Source: Pseudomonadota bacterium
Lineage (GTDB): Bacteria > Pseudomonadota > Alphaproteobacteria > Rhizobiales > Xanthobacteraceae
NCBI GenBank assembly: GCA_023435725.1
Contig: JAEYRD010000138.1
Span: 1 to 22,475, forward strand
Length of the DNA stretch: 22,475 bases
Direction of reading: 5' to 3'
This document shows, piece by piece, positions 1-6,594 of this stretch; positions within the stretch are counted from its first letter, which is position 1, and every line of letters begins with the position of its first letter. A model generated the notes under the pieces. The model did not search any database. It was not told the origin of the DNA and saw only the letters and a list, made by a program, of their open reading frames with translations. The position numbers and the translations under genes were made by a program.

Positions 1-1001
1 GAGACGATCTTGCCGGGGTGCATGTTCTTCTTGGTCCACGACATCTCGGAGACGTGGATCAGGCCTTCGATGCCCGGCTCGAGCTCGACGAACGCACCGT
101 AGTCGGTGATGTTGGTGACGCGGCCGGTGAAGCGGGCACCCAGCGGGTACTTGGCTTCGATGCCCTGCCACGGATCATCCAGCAGCTGCTTCATGCCCAG
201 CGAGATGCGGTGCGTCTCGTGGTTGATCTTGATGATCTTGACCTTCACGGTCTGGCCGATCGAGAGCACCTCGGTCGGGTGGTTGACGCGGCGCCACGCG
301 ATATCGGTGACGTGCAGCAGGCCGTCGATGCCGCCGAGATCAACGAACGCACCGTAATCGGTGATGTTCTTGACCACGCCGTCGATGACCTGACCCTCTT
401 CGAGGTTCTGCACCAGCTCCTGACGCTGCTCGGCGCGGGTCTCTTCCAGCACGGTGCGGCGGGAGACGACGATGTTGCCGCGGCGGCGATCCATCTTGAG
501 GATCTGGAACGGCTGCGAGTTGTTCATCAGCGGCGCAACGTCGCGGATCGGGCGGATGTCGACCTGCGAGCGCGGCAGGAAGGCCACGGCACCGTCGAGG
601 TCGACGGTGAAGCCGCCCTTGACCTGGTTGAAGATCACGCCGTTGACCTTCTCGTTGTTCTGGAACGCCTTCTCGAGCTTGCCCCAGCTCTCTTCGCGGC
701 GCGCCTTGTCGCGCGACAGCACGGCTTCACCGAGGGCGTTTTCGATGCGATCGAGGAACACTTCCACCTCGTCGCCGACCTTGAGATCGCTTTCACGGCC
801 GGGGCCCGAAAATTCGCGCAGCGCGACGCGGCCCTCGGTCTTCAGGCCGACGTCGATGACGGCCATGTCCTTTTCAATTGCAACCACCTTGCCCTTGACG
901 ACGGAGCTTTCCTGCAGGTTGCCACCTGCGAAGGACTCGTCGAGCATCGCGGCGAAATCGTCACGCGACGGGCTGTAGGTATCAGCAGAAATCGAAGCCA
1001 T
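1..1001 (-). CDS. rpsA: 30S ribosomal protein S1 (3' part cut by window edge)
   Basis: Ribosomal protein S1 binds mRNA on the 30S subunit and helps initiate translation of many messages. The visible 333 residues start MASISADTYSPSRDDF and contain four consecutive S1 (OB-fold) domains, beginning near residues 34, 113, 200 and 285. The third and fourth carry the classic ITDYGAFV motif. The family is normally about 560-570 residues, so the C-terminal domains lie beyond position 1. The ATG at 1001-999 is preceded by GGAGA five to six bases upstream, which fixes the start. It follows cmk on the same strand after a 265-base gap, the usual cmk-rpsA order in alphaproteobacteria. That gap is long enough for rpsA to have its own promoter, but I could not pick one out. 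No anomalies were seen. Confidence 0.97.
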   Translation of the reverse strand, partial: MASISADTYSPSRDDFAAMLDESFAGGNLQESSVVKGKVVAIEKDMAVIDVGLKTEGRVALREFSGPGRESDLKVGDEVEVFLDRIENALGEAVLSRDKARREESWGKLEKAFQNNEKVNGVIFNQVKGGFTVDLDGAVAFLPRSQVDIRPIRDVAPLMNNSQPFQILKMDRRRGNIVVSRRTVLEETRAEQRQELVQNLEEGQVIDGVVKNITDYGAFVDLGGIDGLLHVTDIAWRRVNHPTEVLSIGQTVKVKIIKINHETHRISLGMKQLLDDPWQGIEAKYPLGARFTGRVTNITDYGAFVELEPGIEGLIHVSEMSWTKKNMHPGKIV

Positions 1002-1266
1002 ATGTTCTCCAGTTGCGGATGTCTTGCCGGCCGTTGGGTTCATGGGCGCATCGCACACGCAGTGTCGGAAGGTCCGCAAAACCTTCGAGCGACCGCTCGT
1101 TGCCCCGGCCAGCGACCGGAACAGCGGAAGCGGGCCGGCTGAGGCCCGCGCGTTCGATACGTGGAAATCTTTGTCCGGAGCCTGGATCGCACCGGCCCGA
1201 AACAGGGACCGAGAGTATCGACCTCAAAGAGCGGGAGCGGGCGCTTCCTCCAATGACGGCTGCGGC

Positions 1267-1905
1267 TTAACCCCGCGACCGGCCCGCTCGGACTGCCTCG
1301 ATAATGTCGATGGCGGCCCGGACGCCGCCTTCTATATCCAGTTGGGAGTTATCTAGCAAGTAAGCATCCGGGGCCGGTTTTAAAGGCGCAATCGGCCGGT
1401 TCTTGTCGCGTTCGTCGCGCTGGAGGATGTCGGCGAGCACGGCCGCCTCGTCTGCCTCCTCACCCCTCGCCTTGGCCTCCATCGTGCGGCGGCGCGCGCG
1501 GACCTTGGGATCCGCGACGACGAAAATCTTCACGTCGGCATGCGGGCAGATCACGGTTCCAATGTCCCGGCCGTCCAGCACCGCGCCCGGTGGGTCAGCG
1601 GCGAATTGCCGCTGGAAATTGACCAGGACCTCGCGGACCCTGGGAATCGCCGAGACGATGGAGGCGCCCTCGCCTGCCTTCTGGGTCTTCAGGGCGGGAT
1701 TGCCGAACTTTTCGGGATCGAGCTCCAGCGCCGCCGCGACCGCCGCAGCCTCGTCGCGAAGATCGTGGCCAGACTGCATCAGGGCGTAGGCCACCGCGCG
1801 ATAGATCACGCCGGTATCGAGATGACGGTAGCCGTAATGATGCGCGAGGCGCTTGCCGAGCGTGCCCTTGCCGGAAGCCGCCGGTCCGTCGATGGCGATG
1901 ATCAT
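1267..1905 (-). CDS. cmk: Cytidylate kinase
   Basis: Cytidylate kinase phosphorylates CMP and dCMP with ATP in the cytoplasm, recycling pyrimidine nucleotides. The 212-residue product has the usual family length. It opens with MIIAIDGPAASGKGT, a P-loop (GPAASGKGT at residues 7-15). It carries the family signature DGRDIGTV in the middle and an arginine-rich lid (QRDERDKNRPIAPL) near the C-terminus. The open frame extends upstream to 2088, but that extension overlaps the neighbouring gene and has no similarity to Cmk, so the ATG at 1905 is chosen. The start lies five bases after the stop of the small upstream gene, with AAGG about ten bases before it inside that gene, so translational coupling is likely. 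rpsA follows downstream. Confidence 0.97.
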   Translation of the reverse strand: MIIAIDGPAASGKGTLGKRLAHHYGYRHLDTGVIYRAVAYALMQSGHDLRDEAAAVAAALELDPEKFGNPALKTQKAGEGASIVSAIPRVREVLVNFQRQFAADPPGAVLDGRDIGTVICPHADVKIFVVADPKVRARRRTMEAKARGEEADEAAVLADILQRDERDKNRPIAPLKPAPDAYLLDNSQLDIEGGVRAAIDIIEAVRAGRSRG

Positions 1906-1910
1906 GACGC

Positions 1911-2318
1911 TCAAACCTTGACTGTGTGGGGCCCGCGGGCGCGTCGCAACGGCCGCTCTTCGGTAAAAATGTTGCGAGAGGCGAACTCGGCGGGACTCGC
2001 AAAGGTGAGATATTCGCGCATCGCTTCGGACGGTGACGACGTGGTGAACCATGGCTCGGCAAGCCGCCGCGCCGGATCGCAGACCCACGCCGGCACTCGG
2101 CCGAGGCGACGTTGCTTTGCCGGATATTCGGCGATTGCGCCGACCAGAGCATCGAGCCGGTCGTTCCGCGTTAACGCCGGCTCGTCTTCGATCGTCTCGT
2201 ATTGAGCCCGGCCTGTCCCGGCCAGATCGAACGTGTCGAGGAATTCGGCCAGCGTGGCGTCCTGCGGCGCGCCGGATCGAATGCGATCGACGGCTTCAGC
2301 GAGGGTATTTGGGCGCAT
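1911..2318 (-). CDS. Small uncharacterised protein paired with the nucleotidyltransferase
   Basis: This encodes 135 residues with no signal peptide, membrane segment or catalytic motif that I can name. The N-terminal half looks helical (NTLAEAVDRIRSG, ATLAEFLDTF). The C-terminal half holds EPWF followed by SPAEFASRNIFTEERPLRRAR. I recall this EPWF...RNIF pattern from small uncharacterised proteins next to nucleotidyltransferase genes, but no function is established to my knowledge. The open frame can begin at GTG 2324. The ATG at 2318 is preferred because GGGAGG lies five bases upstream, inside the end of the preceding gene. It overlaps that gene by 23 bases and ends five bases before cmk, so all three are probably co-translated. 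An antitoxin or regulator of the nucleotidyltransferase is an inference from pairing only. Confidence 0.78.
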   Translation of the reverse strand: MRPNTLAEAVDRIRSGAPQDATLAEFLDTFDLAGTGRAQYETIEDEPALTRNDRLDALVGAIAEYPAKQRRLGRVPAWVCDPARRLAEPWFTTSSPSEAMREYLTFASPAEFASRNIFTEERPLRRARGPHTVKV

Positions 2319-2871
2319 CGGCACCTCCCTCCAGGTCCATGTTCTTCAGCAGGAAGCGCTGCTTCTCCGAGGATGCCGCGCTCACCGGAAAATACCGGCG
2401 GAGCAGCGCGATGGCTTCCTCCAAGGAAGAGATTCCAACCACTTTCATCAAGTTCAAGATATCCAGACGCTCCGTCTCTCCGCGAACGGGATCCGCAATC
2501 CGGAATGCCTTCAGTTTTAGCGCCTCAAGCCCTGGGGGCGTGCCGTCGCGCGGGAACGTGCCAAATTCGAGATGATCCGCCGCGCGGTCAGCCAGTGGAC
2601 TGAGATGAAATACGACGTGATCGTTGAACCAGTCGACGCTCCATCCATTCCTTGCGGCAATTTCGGCTGTTGTCCGCTCCAGCCAATCCGGCAGCGGACG
2701 CTCGAGCTTCGAGACGTCAACGTCTTCGGTTGCAAAGCGGAAATTGCTGGCGAGCATGAGGGCCGAGCCGTCATAGACCGCGATCTGAAGCTTGGTTCCA
2801 GCGTCGGCCGCAGCACGGCCGATCGAATCGAAAGCGTCCAGCAAGGCGTCGCGGTCGAAGGCTGCGCTCAT
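2296..2871 (-). CDS. Nucleotidyltransferase-fold protein (AbiEii/DUF6036-like)
   Basis: This 191-residue protein carries the hallmarks of the minimal nucleotidyltransferase superfamily. DGSAL at residues 34-38 corresponds to the GG/GS nucleotide-binding turn. ATEDVDV at 47-53 supplies the paired metal-binding acidic residues Asp50 and Asp52. KLKAFR at 119-124 followed by ERLDILNL at 134-141 matches the Lys...Arg...Asp pattern of AbiEii-type proteins. That family includes toxins that nucleotidylate tRNA or other targets, and also untested DUF6036 members; this one's substrate is unknown. Its ATG lies ten bases after the aroA stop, separated by the palindrome GGCCGCGGCC with no Shine-Dalgarno, so translation probably depends on ribosomes finishing aroA. 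Its 3' end overlaps the next gene. The pair appears inserted in the aroA-cmk-rpsA block. Confidence 0.87.
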   Translation of the reverse strand: MSAAFDRDALLDAFDSIGRAAADAGTKLQIAVYDGSALMLASNFRFATEDVDVSKLERPLPDWLERTTAEIAARNGWSVDWFNDHVVFHLSPLADRAADHLEFGTFPRDGTPPGLEALKLKAFRIADPVRGETERLDILNLMKVVGISSLEEAIALLRRYFPVSAASSEKQRFLLKNMDLEGGADAPKYPR

Positions 2872-2881
2872 GGCCGCGGCC

Positions 2882-4243
2882 TCATGAAAACTCGGCTCCT
2901 AGCGAACGCATCATCGGAATGAAGTCCGGGAAGCTGGTGGCGATGAAGGCGGTATCGTCCACGGTGACGGGCTGGTCGGACGCACAGCCCATCGCCAGCG
3001 CCGACATCGCGATACGATGATCCATATGCGTGGCCACAACGCCGCCGCCGGGAACATGGCCCCGGCCTTCGACGATCAGATCGTCGCCGGAGACCTCGAC
3101 CTTGACGCCATTGACGCGCAGCATGTCGGCGGTGGCTTCGAGCCGGTCGGATTCCTTCACGCGCAGCTCCTGCAGGCCACGCATGATCGTGGTGCCTTCG
3201 GCGAAAGAGGCCGCCACCGCCAGCACCAGATATTCGTCGATCATCGAGGGCGCGCGCTCCGGCGGCACTTCGACGCCGCGCAGTTTCGAGGCGCGCACGC
3301 GCAGCTGCGCCATCGGCTCGCCGGCGTCGCCGCGCACTTCGCTCTCCTCGATGGAGGCGCCCATTTCGCGCAGCGTGGTGAACAGGCCGGTGCGCAGCGG
3401 ATTGGTCATGACATCAGGCAGGACGACATCGGAACCCTCAACGATCAGCGCCGCAACGATGGGGAACGCCGCCGAGGACGGATCGGCGGGCACCACGACG
3501 GTGGCGCCATGCAGCTCAGGCTGGCCCACGAGCGTGATGCGGCGGCCGTGCCGGCCCTCCTGCGCGGAGGTGATGTCGGCGCCAAAATGCTTCAACATCA
3601 GCTCGGTGTGGTCGCGGCTGGCCTCGGTCTCGATGACGGTCGTGACGCCCGGCGCAGCCAGGCCGGCCAGCAGCACGGCTGATTTGATCTGGGCCGAGGC
3701 GACCGGGGTCTTGTACGTGATCGGCAGCGGATCGCGCGCACCCTGGATGGTCATCGGCAGACGGCCGCCCTCGCCGCCCGACACGACCCTGGCGCCCATC
3801 TTTTCGAGGGGATCGAGGATCCTGCGCATGGGGCGGCTGCGCAGCGAGGCATCGCCATCGAACACCGCCGAAATCGGGCAGCCCGCGACTGCGCCCATGA
3901 CGAGCCGGCAGCCAGTGCCGGAGTTGCCGAAATCCAGCGCTGCCCTGGGCTGGGCGAAGCCCGCGACGCCCACGCCCTGCACCCTCCAGGCAAAATCACC
4001 GGTGCGTTCGACCGTGGCACCCAGCGCCTGCATGGATTTGGCGGTGTTGAGGACGTCTTCGCCCTCCAGCAGGCCCGTAATCCGGGTCTCCCCGACCGCA
4101 AGCGCGCCCAGGATGAGGGCGCGGTGGGAGATTGACTTGTCCCCCGGCACCCGTGCTCTCCCGGTCAGGGGACCGCTGGCGCGAGACTGAAGCGGCCTCG
4201 GTTGGTCGGAATGGGTCAAGATTGTGTCCTTGGATGCGCCCAT
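2882..4243 (-). CDS. aroA: 3-phosphoshikimate 1-carboxyvinyltransferase (EPSP synthase, class II)
   Basis: EPSP synthase joins phosphoenolpyruvate to shikimate-3-phosphate in the aromatic amino acid pathway and is the target of glyphosate. The 453-residue product begins its catalytic fold with PGDKSISHR (residues 33-41). It also has DFGNSGTGCRL (104-114), RPMRRILDPL, PSMIDEY and LRVKESDR. The overall pattern matches the class II enzymes such as Agrobacterium CP4. The residue aligned with CP4 Ala100 is Gly109 here. The ATG at 4243 has AAGGA seven bases upstream. A TTG at 4219 also has AAGGA seven bases upstream and gives a protein starting with THSDQ after Met, so the true start could be 24 bases further in. 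The frame extends to 4279 without an obvious ribosome site. The gene heads the run aroA, nucleotidyltransferase, small gene, cmk, rpsA. Confidence 0.96.
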   Translation of the reverse strand: MGASKDTILTHSDQPRPLQSRASGPLTGRARVPGDKSISHRALILGALAVGETRITGLLEGEDVLNTAKSMQALGATVERTGDFAWRVQGVGVAGFAQPRAALDFGNSGTGCRLVMGAVAGCPISAVFDGDASLRSRPMRRILDPLEKMGARVVSGGEGGRLPMTIQGARDPLPITYKTPVASAQIKSAVLLAGLAAPGVTTVIETEASRDHTELMLKHFGADITSAQEGRHGRRITLVGQPELHGATVVVPADPSSAAFPIVAALIVEGSDVVLPDVMTNPLRTGLFTTLREMGASIEESEVRGDAGEPMAQLRVRASKLRGVEVPPERAPSMIDEYLVLAVAASFAEGTTIMRGLQELRVKESDRLEATADMLRVNGVKVEVSGDDLIVEGRGHVPGGGVVATHMDHRIAMSALAMGCASDQPVTVDDTAFIATSFPDFIPMMRSLGAEFS

Positions 4244-4389
4244 GGATGCTTCCTTGGGGGCTGGGGGCAGGTACCACATGGCCCGCGCCCCGTCACGAGC
4301 ATGTCTTTCTCCTGTAATGCGCTATTGACAGCGGGCCGCCAACTAGCCAAGTGAAGCACCGCTTTTCAGACATTCCCAGGATTCCTGCC

Positions 4390-4800
4390 GTGGCCAAGTC
4401 CGAACTCGGAACCAAACGTATTTGCCCGACCACGGGCAAGAAGTTCTATGACCTCAATAAGAATCCGGTGATCTCGCCCTATACCGGCGAAGTGGTGCCG
4501 ATTGCCCCGGTGGCGCCTGCGCGCGCGACCCGTGGCGGCGCCGAGGCCCGCAGCATGGCCCAGGACACCGCGCCGGAGCCGGCCGAGTCCGAGGAGCTGG
4601 TCTCGCTCGAGGAGGCCGATGCCGAAGAGAACACCGGCAAGGTCAAGGCCGTCGTTCCGGAGTCGGAGGACGATATCGAGGTCGACGAGACCCTCGACGA
4701 CGACGATGACGATGATTCGACCTTCATCGCCGACGAAGAAGAGGGCGATGAGGACGTGACCGACATCATTGGTGATGTCGGAGGTGATGAAGAGACTTGA
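4390..4800 (+). CDS. TIGR02300 family acidic protein
   Basis: This is a 136-residue protein of unknown function found across alphaproteobacteria. The first 40 residues are the conserved part (AKSELGTKRICPTTGKKF, then YDLNKNPVISPYTGE). After a Pro/Ala-rich stretch, the C-terminal half is extremely acidic, with runs of Asp and Glu including DDDDDDD. The acidic tail suggests a soluble protein with a disordered end, perhaps one that binds basic partners; that is inference. The GTG at 4390 fits the family N-terminus and has AGGA eight bases upstream; an in-frame GTG at 4351 would add 13 poorly conserved residues. It is divergent from aroA. A perfect TTGACA at 4325-4330 lies in the 146-base gap, but I found no convincing -10 at the right distance. 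Confidence 0.9.
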   Translation: MAKSELGTKRICPTTGKKFYDLNKNPVISPYTGEVVPIAPVAPARATRGGAEARSMAQDTAPEPAESEELVSLEEADAEENTGKVKAVVPESEDDIEVDETLDDDDDDDSTFIADEEEGDEDVTDIIGDVGGDEET

Positions 4801-4879
4801 GATCAGTCCTGATCTGTGAAAAAGGGTGCACCGCGCGAGTCGCCTAGGACTCGCCGGTCGGGACGGATCCTCCGGGATC
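4801..4879 (+). repeat. Three small inverted repeats between the TIGR02300 gene and tRNA-Ala
   Basis: Directly after the TGA stop lie GATCAG-TC-CTGATC (4801-4814), GCGAGTC-N6-GACTCGC (4835-4841 with 4848-4854) and GATCC-TCCG-GGATC (4866-4879). The first may be the 3' end of the upstream transcript, although it lacks a clear U-run. The other two lie just before the tRNA and could be leader structure. All are perfect but short; a function is not shown. Confidence 0.4.
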
Positions 4880-4898
4880 ATCCCACTGGAAGACTTAA

Positions 4899-4971
<73 letters not shown>

Positions 4972-4974
<3 letters not shown>

Positions 4975-5076
4975 GCCTTCGCTCGCTTCGCGAGCTTCGG
5001 CTGGGCAAGCCCGGGAAGTCCCTCGTAGCGAAACGAGCGAAGGCTGCCCCGCCATAGCCCAAAGGGCGACGGCGGG
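4972..5076 (+). repeat. Two hairpins of identical architecture downstream of tRNA-Ala
   Basis: Hairpin 1 (4972-5004) is CCAGCC-TTC-GCTCGC-TTC-GCGAGC-TTC-GGCTGG: an outer 6-bp stem, a 3x3 internal loop, an inner 6-bp stem and a 3-base loop. Hairpin 2 (5048-5076) is CCCGCC-ATA-GCCC-AAA-GGGC-GAC-GGCGGG, the same plan with a 4-bp inner stem. In addition 5029-5045 is complementary to 4975-4991 with one mismatch, so an alternative long pairing is possible. I recall similar sequence downstream of tRNAs and ahead of GIY-YIG genes in related rhizobia. A processing or termination structure or a dispersed repeat are the likely explanations. Confidence 0.7.
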
Positions 5077-5135
5077 CCGCGAAAAATCCTGTGTAGGTGT
5101 CCAGGCTGCTATCCTGCCTATGGGGAGGAAGCGCG

Positions 5136-5372
5136 ATGAAATACGTCTATATCCTCGAAAGTCTCGATTCTGAGCACTTCTACGTCGGTATCACCGACGA
5201 CCTGGGGGCCCGCTTGGCAAAGCACAACGCCGGCGAGGTGCCGCACACGTCTAAATATGGACCTTGGCGAATTCGGACCTATTTCGCATTCGATGAGGCT
5301 GCTCGTGCTGTTGCTTTCGAGCGATACCTGAAATCAGGCTCGGGGCGGGCGTTCGCAAAGAAGCACTTTTAA
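5136..5372 (+). CDS. Small GIY-YIG domain protein
   Basis: This 78-residue single-domain protein belongs to the GIY-YIG nuclease superfamily (UPF0213/YhbQ-like branch). It has YVYILES at residues 3-9 for the GIY strand and FYVGIT at 15-20 for the YIG strand. ARLAKHN carries the conserved arginine, HTSKYGPW follows, and FERYLKSGSGRAF carries the conserved glutamate. Family members are stand-alone minimal endonuclease folds, usually of unknown role. The ATG at 5136 is chosen over an upstream start at 5097 because GGGAGGA lies seven bases before it and the domain begins immediately. It lies about 160 bases after tRNA-Ala, behind two hairpins, and is convergent with ohrR, whose end is 11 bases away. 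Confidence 0.92.
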   Translation: MKYVYILESLDSEHFYVGITDDLGARLAKHNAGEVPHTSKYGPWRIRTYFAFDEAARAVAFERYLKSGSGRAFAKKHF

Positions 5373-5383
5373 TCGTCTAACCC

Positions 5384-5842
5384 CTACTCTCCGATCGCCG
5401 CATTGAGCCGATCGCGCAGCGCGACGATCTCGTCCTTCATCTCGACCAACTCAGGAATCGAGCAGTCCGATGCCGCCAGGATCGACTGCGGGACGCTGCG
5501 CGCCTTCTCCTTCAACGCATGGCCCTGCGGCGTCAGCGCGATCAACACCTGGCGCTCGTCTTCGCTCGAGCGCGTACGCCTGACGAGGTGGGCTGCTTCG
5601 AGCCGTTTGAGCAGCGGGGTCAGCGTGCCCGAATCCAGGAACAACTTCTCGCCGATGTCCTTGACCGGCACGTCGTCGCGCTCCCACAGCACCAGCATCA
5701 CCAGATATTGCGGATAGGTCAGGCCGAGCCGGTCGAGCAACGGCTTGTAGACGCGGTTGAAGGCATGCGCGGCGGAATAGACCGCGAAGCAGATTTGGTT
5801 GTCGAGACGAAGCGGGTCCACCGCCGGTAATTTCCGAGGCAT
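5384..5842 (-). CDS. ohrR: MarR-family organic peroxide sensor, OhrR type
   Basis: OhrR is a dimeric winged-helix repressor that releases DNA when a reactive cysteine is oxidised by organic hydroperoxides. The 152-residue product shows the family N-terminus LDNQICFAVYSA with sensor Cys18. The winged-helix segment includes LDSGTLTPLLKRLE and RSSEDERQVLIALT. A second cysteine at position 127 in SDCSIPEL makes this look like the two-cysteine class typified by Xanthomonas OhrR (Cys22/Cys127). The open frame reaches 5905, but the family begins at the ATG at 5842 (MPRKLPAVDPLRLDNQ). It is divergent from ohr, with AT-rich inverted repeats between them, so it probably represses both genes. Function is well supported by sequence and context. 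Confidence 0.94.
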   Translation of the reverse strand: MPRKLPAVDPLRLDNQICFAVYSAAHAFNRVYKPLLDRLGLTYPQYLVMLVLWERDDVPVKDIGEKLFLDSGTLTPLLKRLEAAHLVRRTRSSEDERQVLIALTPQGHALKEKARSVPQSILAASDCSIPELVEMKDEIVALRDRLNAAIGE

Positions 5843-5890
5843 AGAGAATCTCACGCGATGTCCCCCATTCTGGGGCCGGCCGGCGGCACA

Positions 5891-5960
5891 TTCAATTGCG
5901 AACAATTAAATGTGAGGCCTCGCAATTTCAATTGCGCACAATCTAATTGTTTGCGATATA
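5891..5960. promoter_or_regulatory. ohrR-ohr operator/promoter region
   Basis: The AT-rich stretch between the divergent genes holds two direct repeats, TTCAATTGCGAACAATTAAA (5891-5910) and TTCAATTGCGCACAATCTAA (5927-5946), 36 bases apart. Inverted repeats within it are AATTG-CGAA-CAATT (5894-5907), GCAATT-TC-AATTGC (5922-5935) and ACAAT-CTA-ATTGT (5938-5950). OhrR operators in other bacteria are built from AATTG-type inverted repeats. A plausible ohr promoter overlaps: TTGCGC (5932-5937), 17 bases, GATATA (5955-5960). Operator identity is inferred from position and motif. Confidence 0.7.
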
Positions 5961-5996
5961 GACCGCACTCCACCCCGAAGACCTGAGGAGACGACA

Positions 5997-6422
5997 ATGT
6001 CCGTAAACGTCCTCTACAAGACCAGCGCCAAGGCAACCGGCGGCCGCGACGGCCATGCGGCGACCCTCGACGGCGCGCTCGACGTCAAGCTCACCACGCC
6101 GAAGGAGCTCGGCGGCGGAGGCGGCGCCGGCAACAATCCCGAGCAGCTGTTTGCGGCCGGCTATGCCGCCTGCTTCATCGGCGCGATGAAGTTCGTGGCC
6201 TCGCAGGGCGGCCCGAAGGTTCCGGCCGACGCCTCCGTCACCTCGACCGTCGGCATCGGCCCGCGCGCGGCCGGCGGCTTCGGCCTCGACATCGATCTTG
6301 CCGTCTCGCTGCCGGGCCTCGCCCGCGCGGACGCCGAGGCGCTGGTCGAGAAGGCGCACCAGGTGTGCCCCTATTCCAACGCCACCCGCGGCAATGTCGA
6401 CGTTCGCCTGAAGGTCGTCTGA
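5997..6422 (+). CDS. ohr: Organic hydroperoxide resistance protein (Ohr/OsmC family)
   Basis: Ohr is a thiol peroxidase that reduces organic and fatty acid hydroperoxides, normally using lipoylated protein as electron donor. The 141-residue length is typical. The two catalytic cysteines are Cys59 in AGYAACFIGAM and Cys124 in HQVCPYSNATRGN. The conserved Arg17 (GGRDGHA) and Glu49 (NNPEQLF) that shape the active site are present. The C-terminus NVDVRLKVV is the usual family ending. The ATG at 5997 is preceded by TGAGGAG eight to nine bases upstream. Its divergent neighbour encodes the matching OhrR sensor and the spacer carries likely operators, so induction by organic peroxide is expected. A hairpin terminator follows about 20 bases downstream. 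Confidence 0.97.
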   Translation: MSVNVLYKTSAKATGGRDGHAATLDGALDVKLTTPKELGGGGGAGNNPEQLFAAGYAACFIGAMKFVASQGGPKVPADASVTSTVGIGPRAAGGFGLDIDLAVSLPGLARADAEALVEKAHQVCPYSNATRGNVDVRLKVV

Positions 6423-6438
6423 CCCCAAGGTGGATTGG

Positions 6439-6464
6439 CTGGCCCGAGATCCCCCTCGGGCCGG
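6439..6464 (+). terminator. Hairpin after ohr, likely terminator
   Basis: A perfect stem GGCCCGAG (6441-6448) with CTCGGGCC (6455-6462) and loop ATCCCC is extended by two further pairs including one G-T. It starts 16 bases after the ohr stop codon. The following bases (CCGCTTCTTGATTT) are only moderately T-rich, so termination efficiency is uncertain. Confidence 0.55.
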
Positions 6465-6480
6465 CCGCTTCTTGATTTGC

Positions 6481-6511
6481 CATGCAGCGGGATTGCAGCC
6501 TGCGCTGCATG
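6481..6511. repeat. 9-bp inverted repeat upstream of the CoA-transferase gene
   Basis: CATGCAGCG (6481-6489) and CGCTGCATG (6503-6511) form a perfect 9-bp inverted repeat around a 13-base loop. It lies 83 bases before the CoA-transferase ATG and just after the ohr terminator. It could be a second terminator stem, a leader structure or a protein-binding site. Nothing in it decides between these. Confidence 0.5.
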
Positions 6512-6594
6512 ACACCCCACACAACAAGCCATTGCTGGCGTTTGCAAACCTCGCTAGGCCTGTAATCAACGATCGACACAGGGGTAGCGAAGGC

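Noticed and set aside
18..1142. 374-codon plus-strand frame opposite rpsA
   Set aside because: The minus strand encodes S1 domains without interruption; the plus frame is a shadow.
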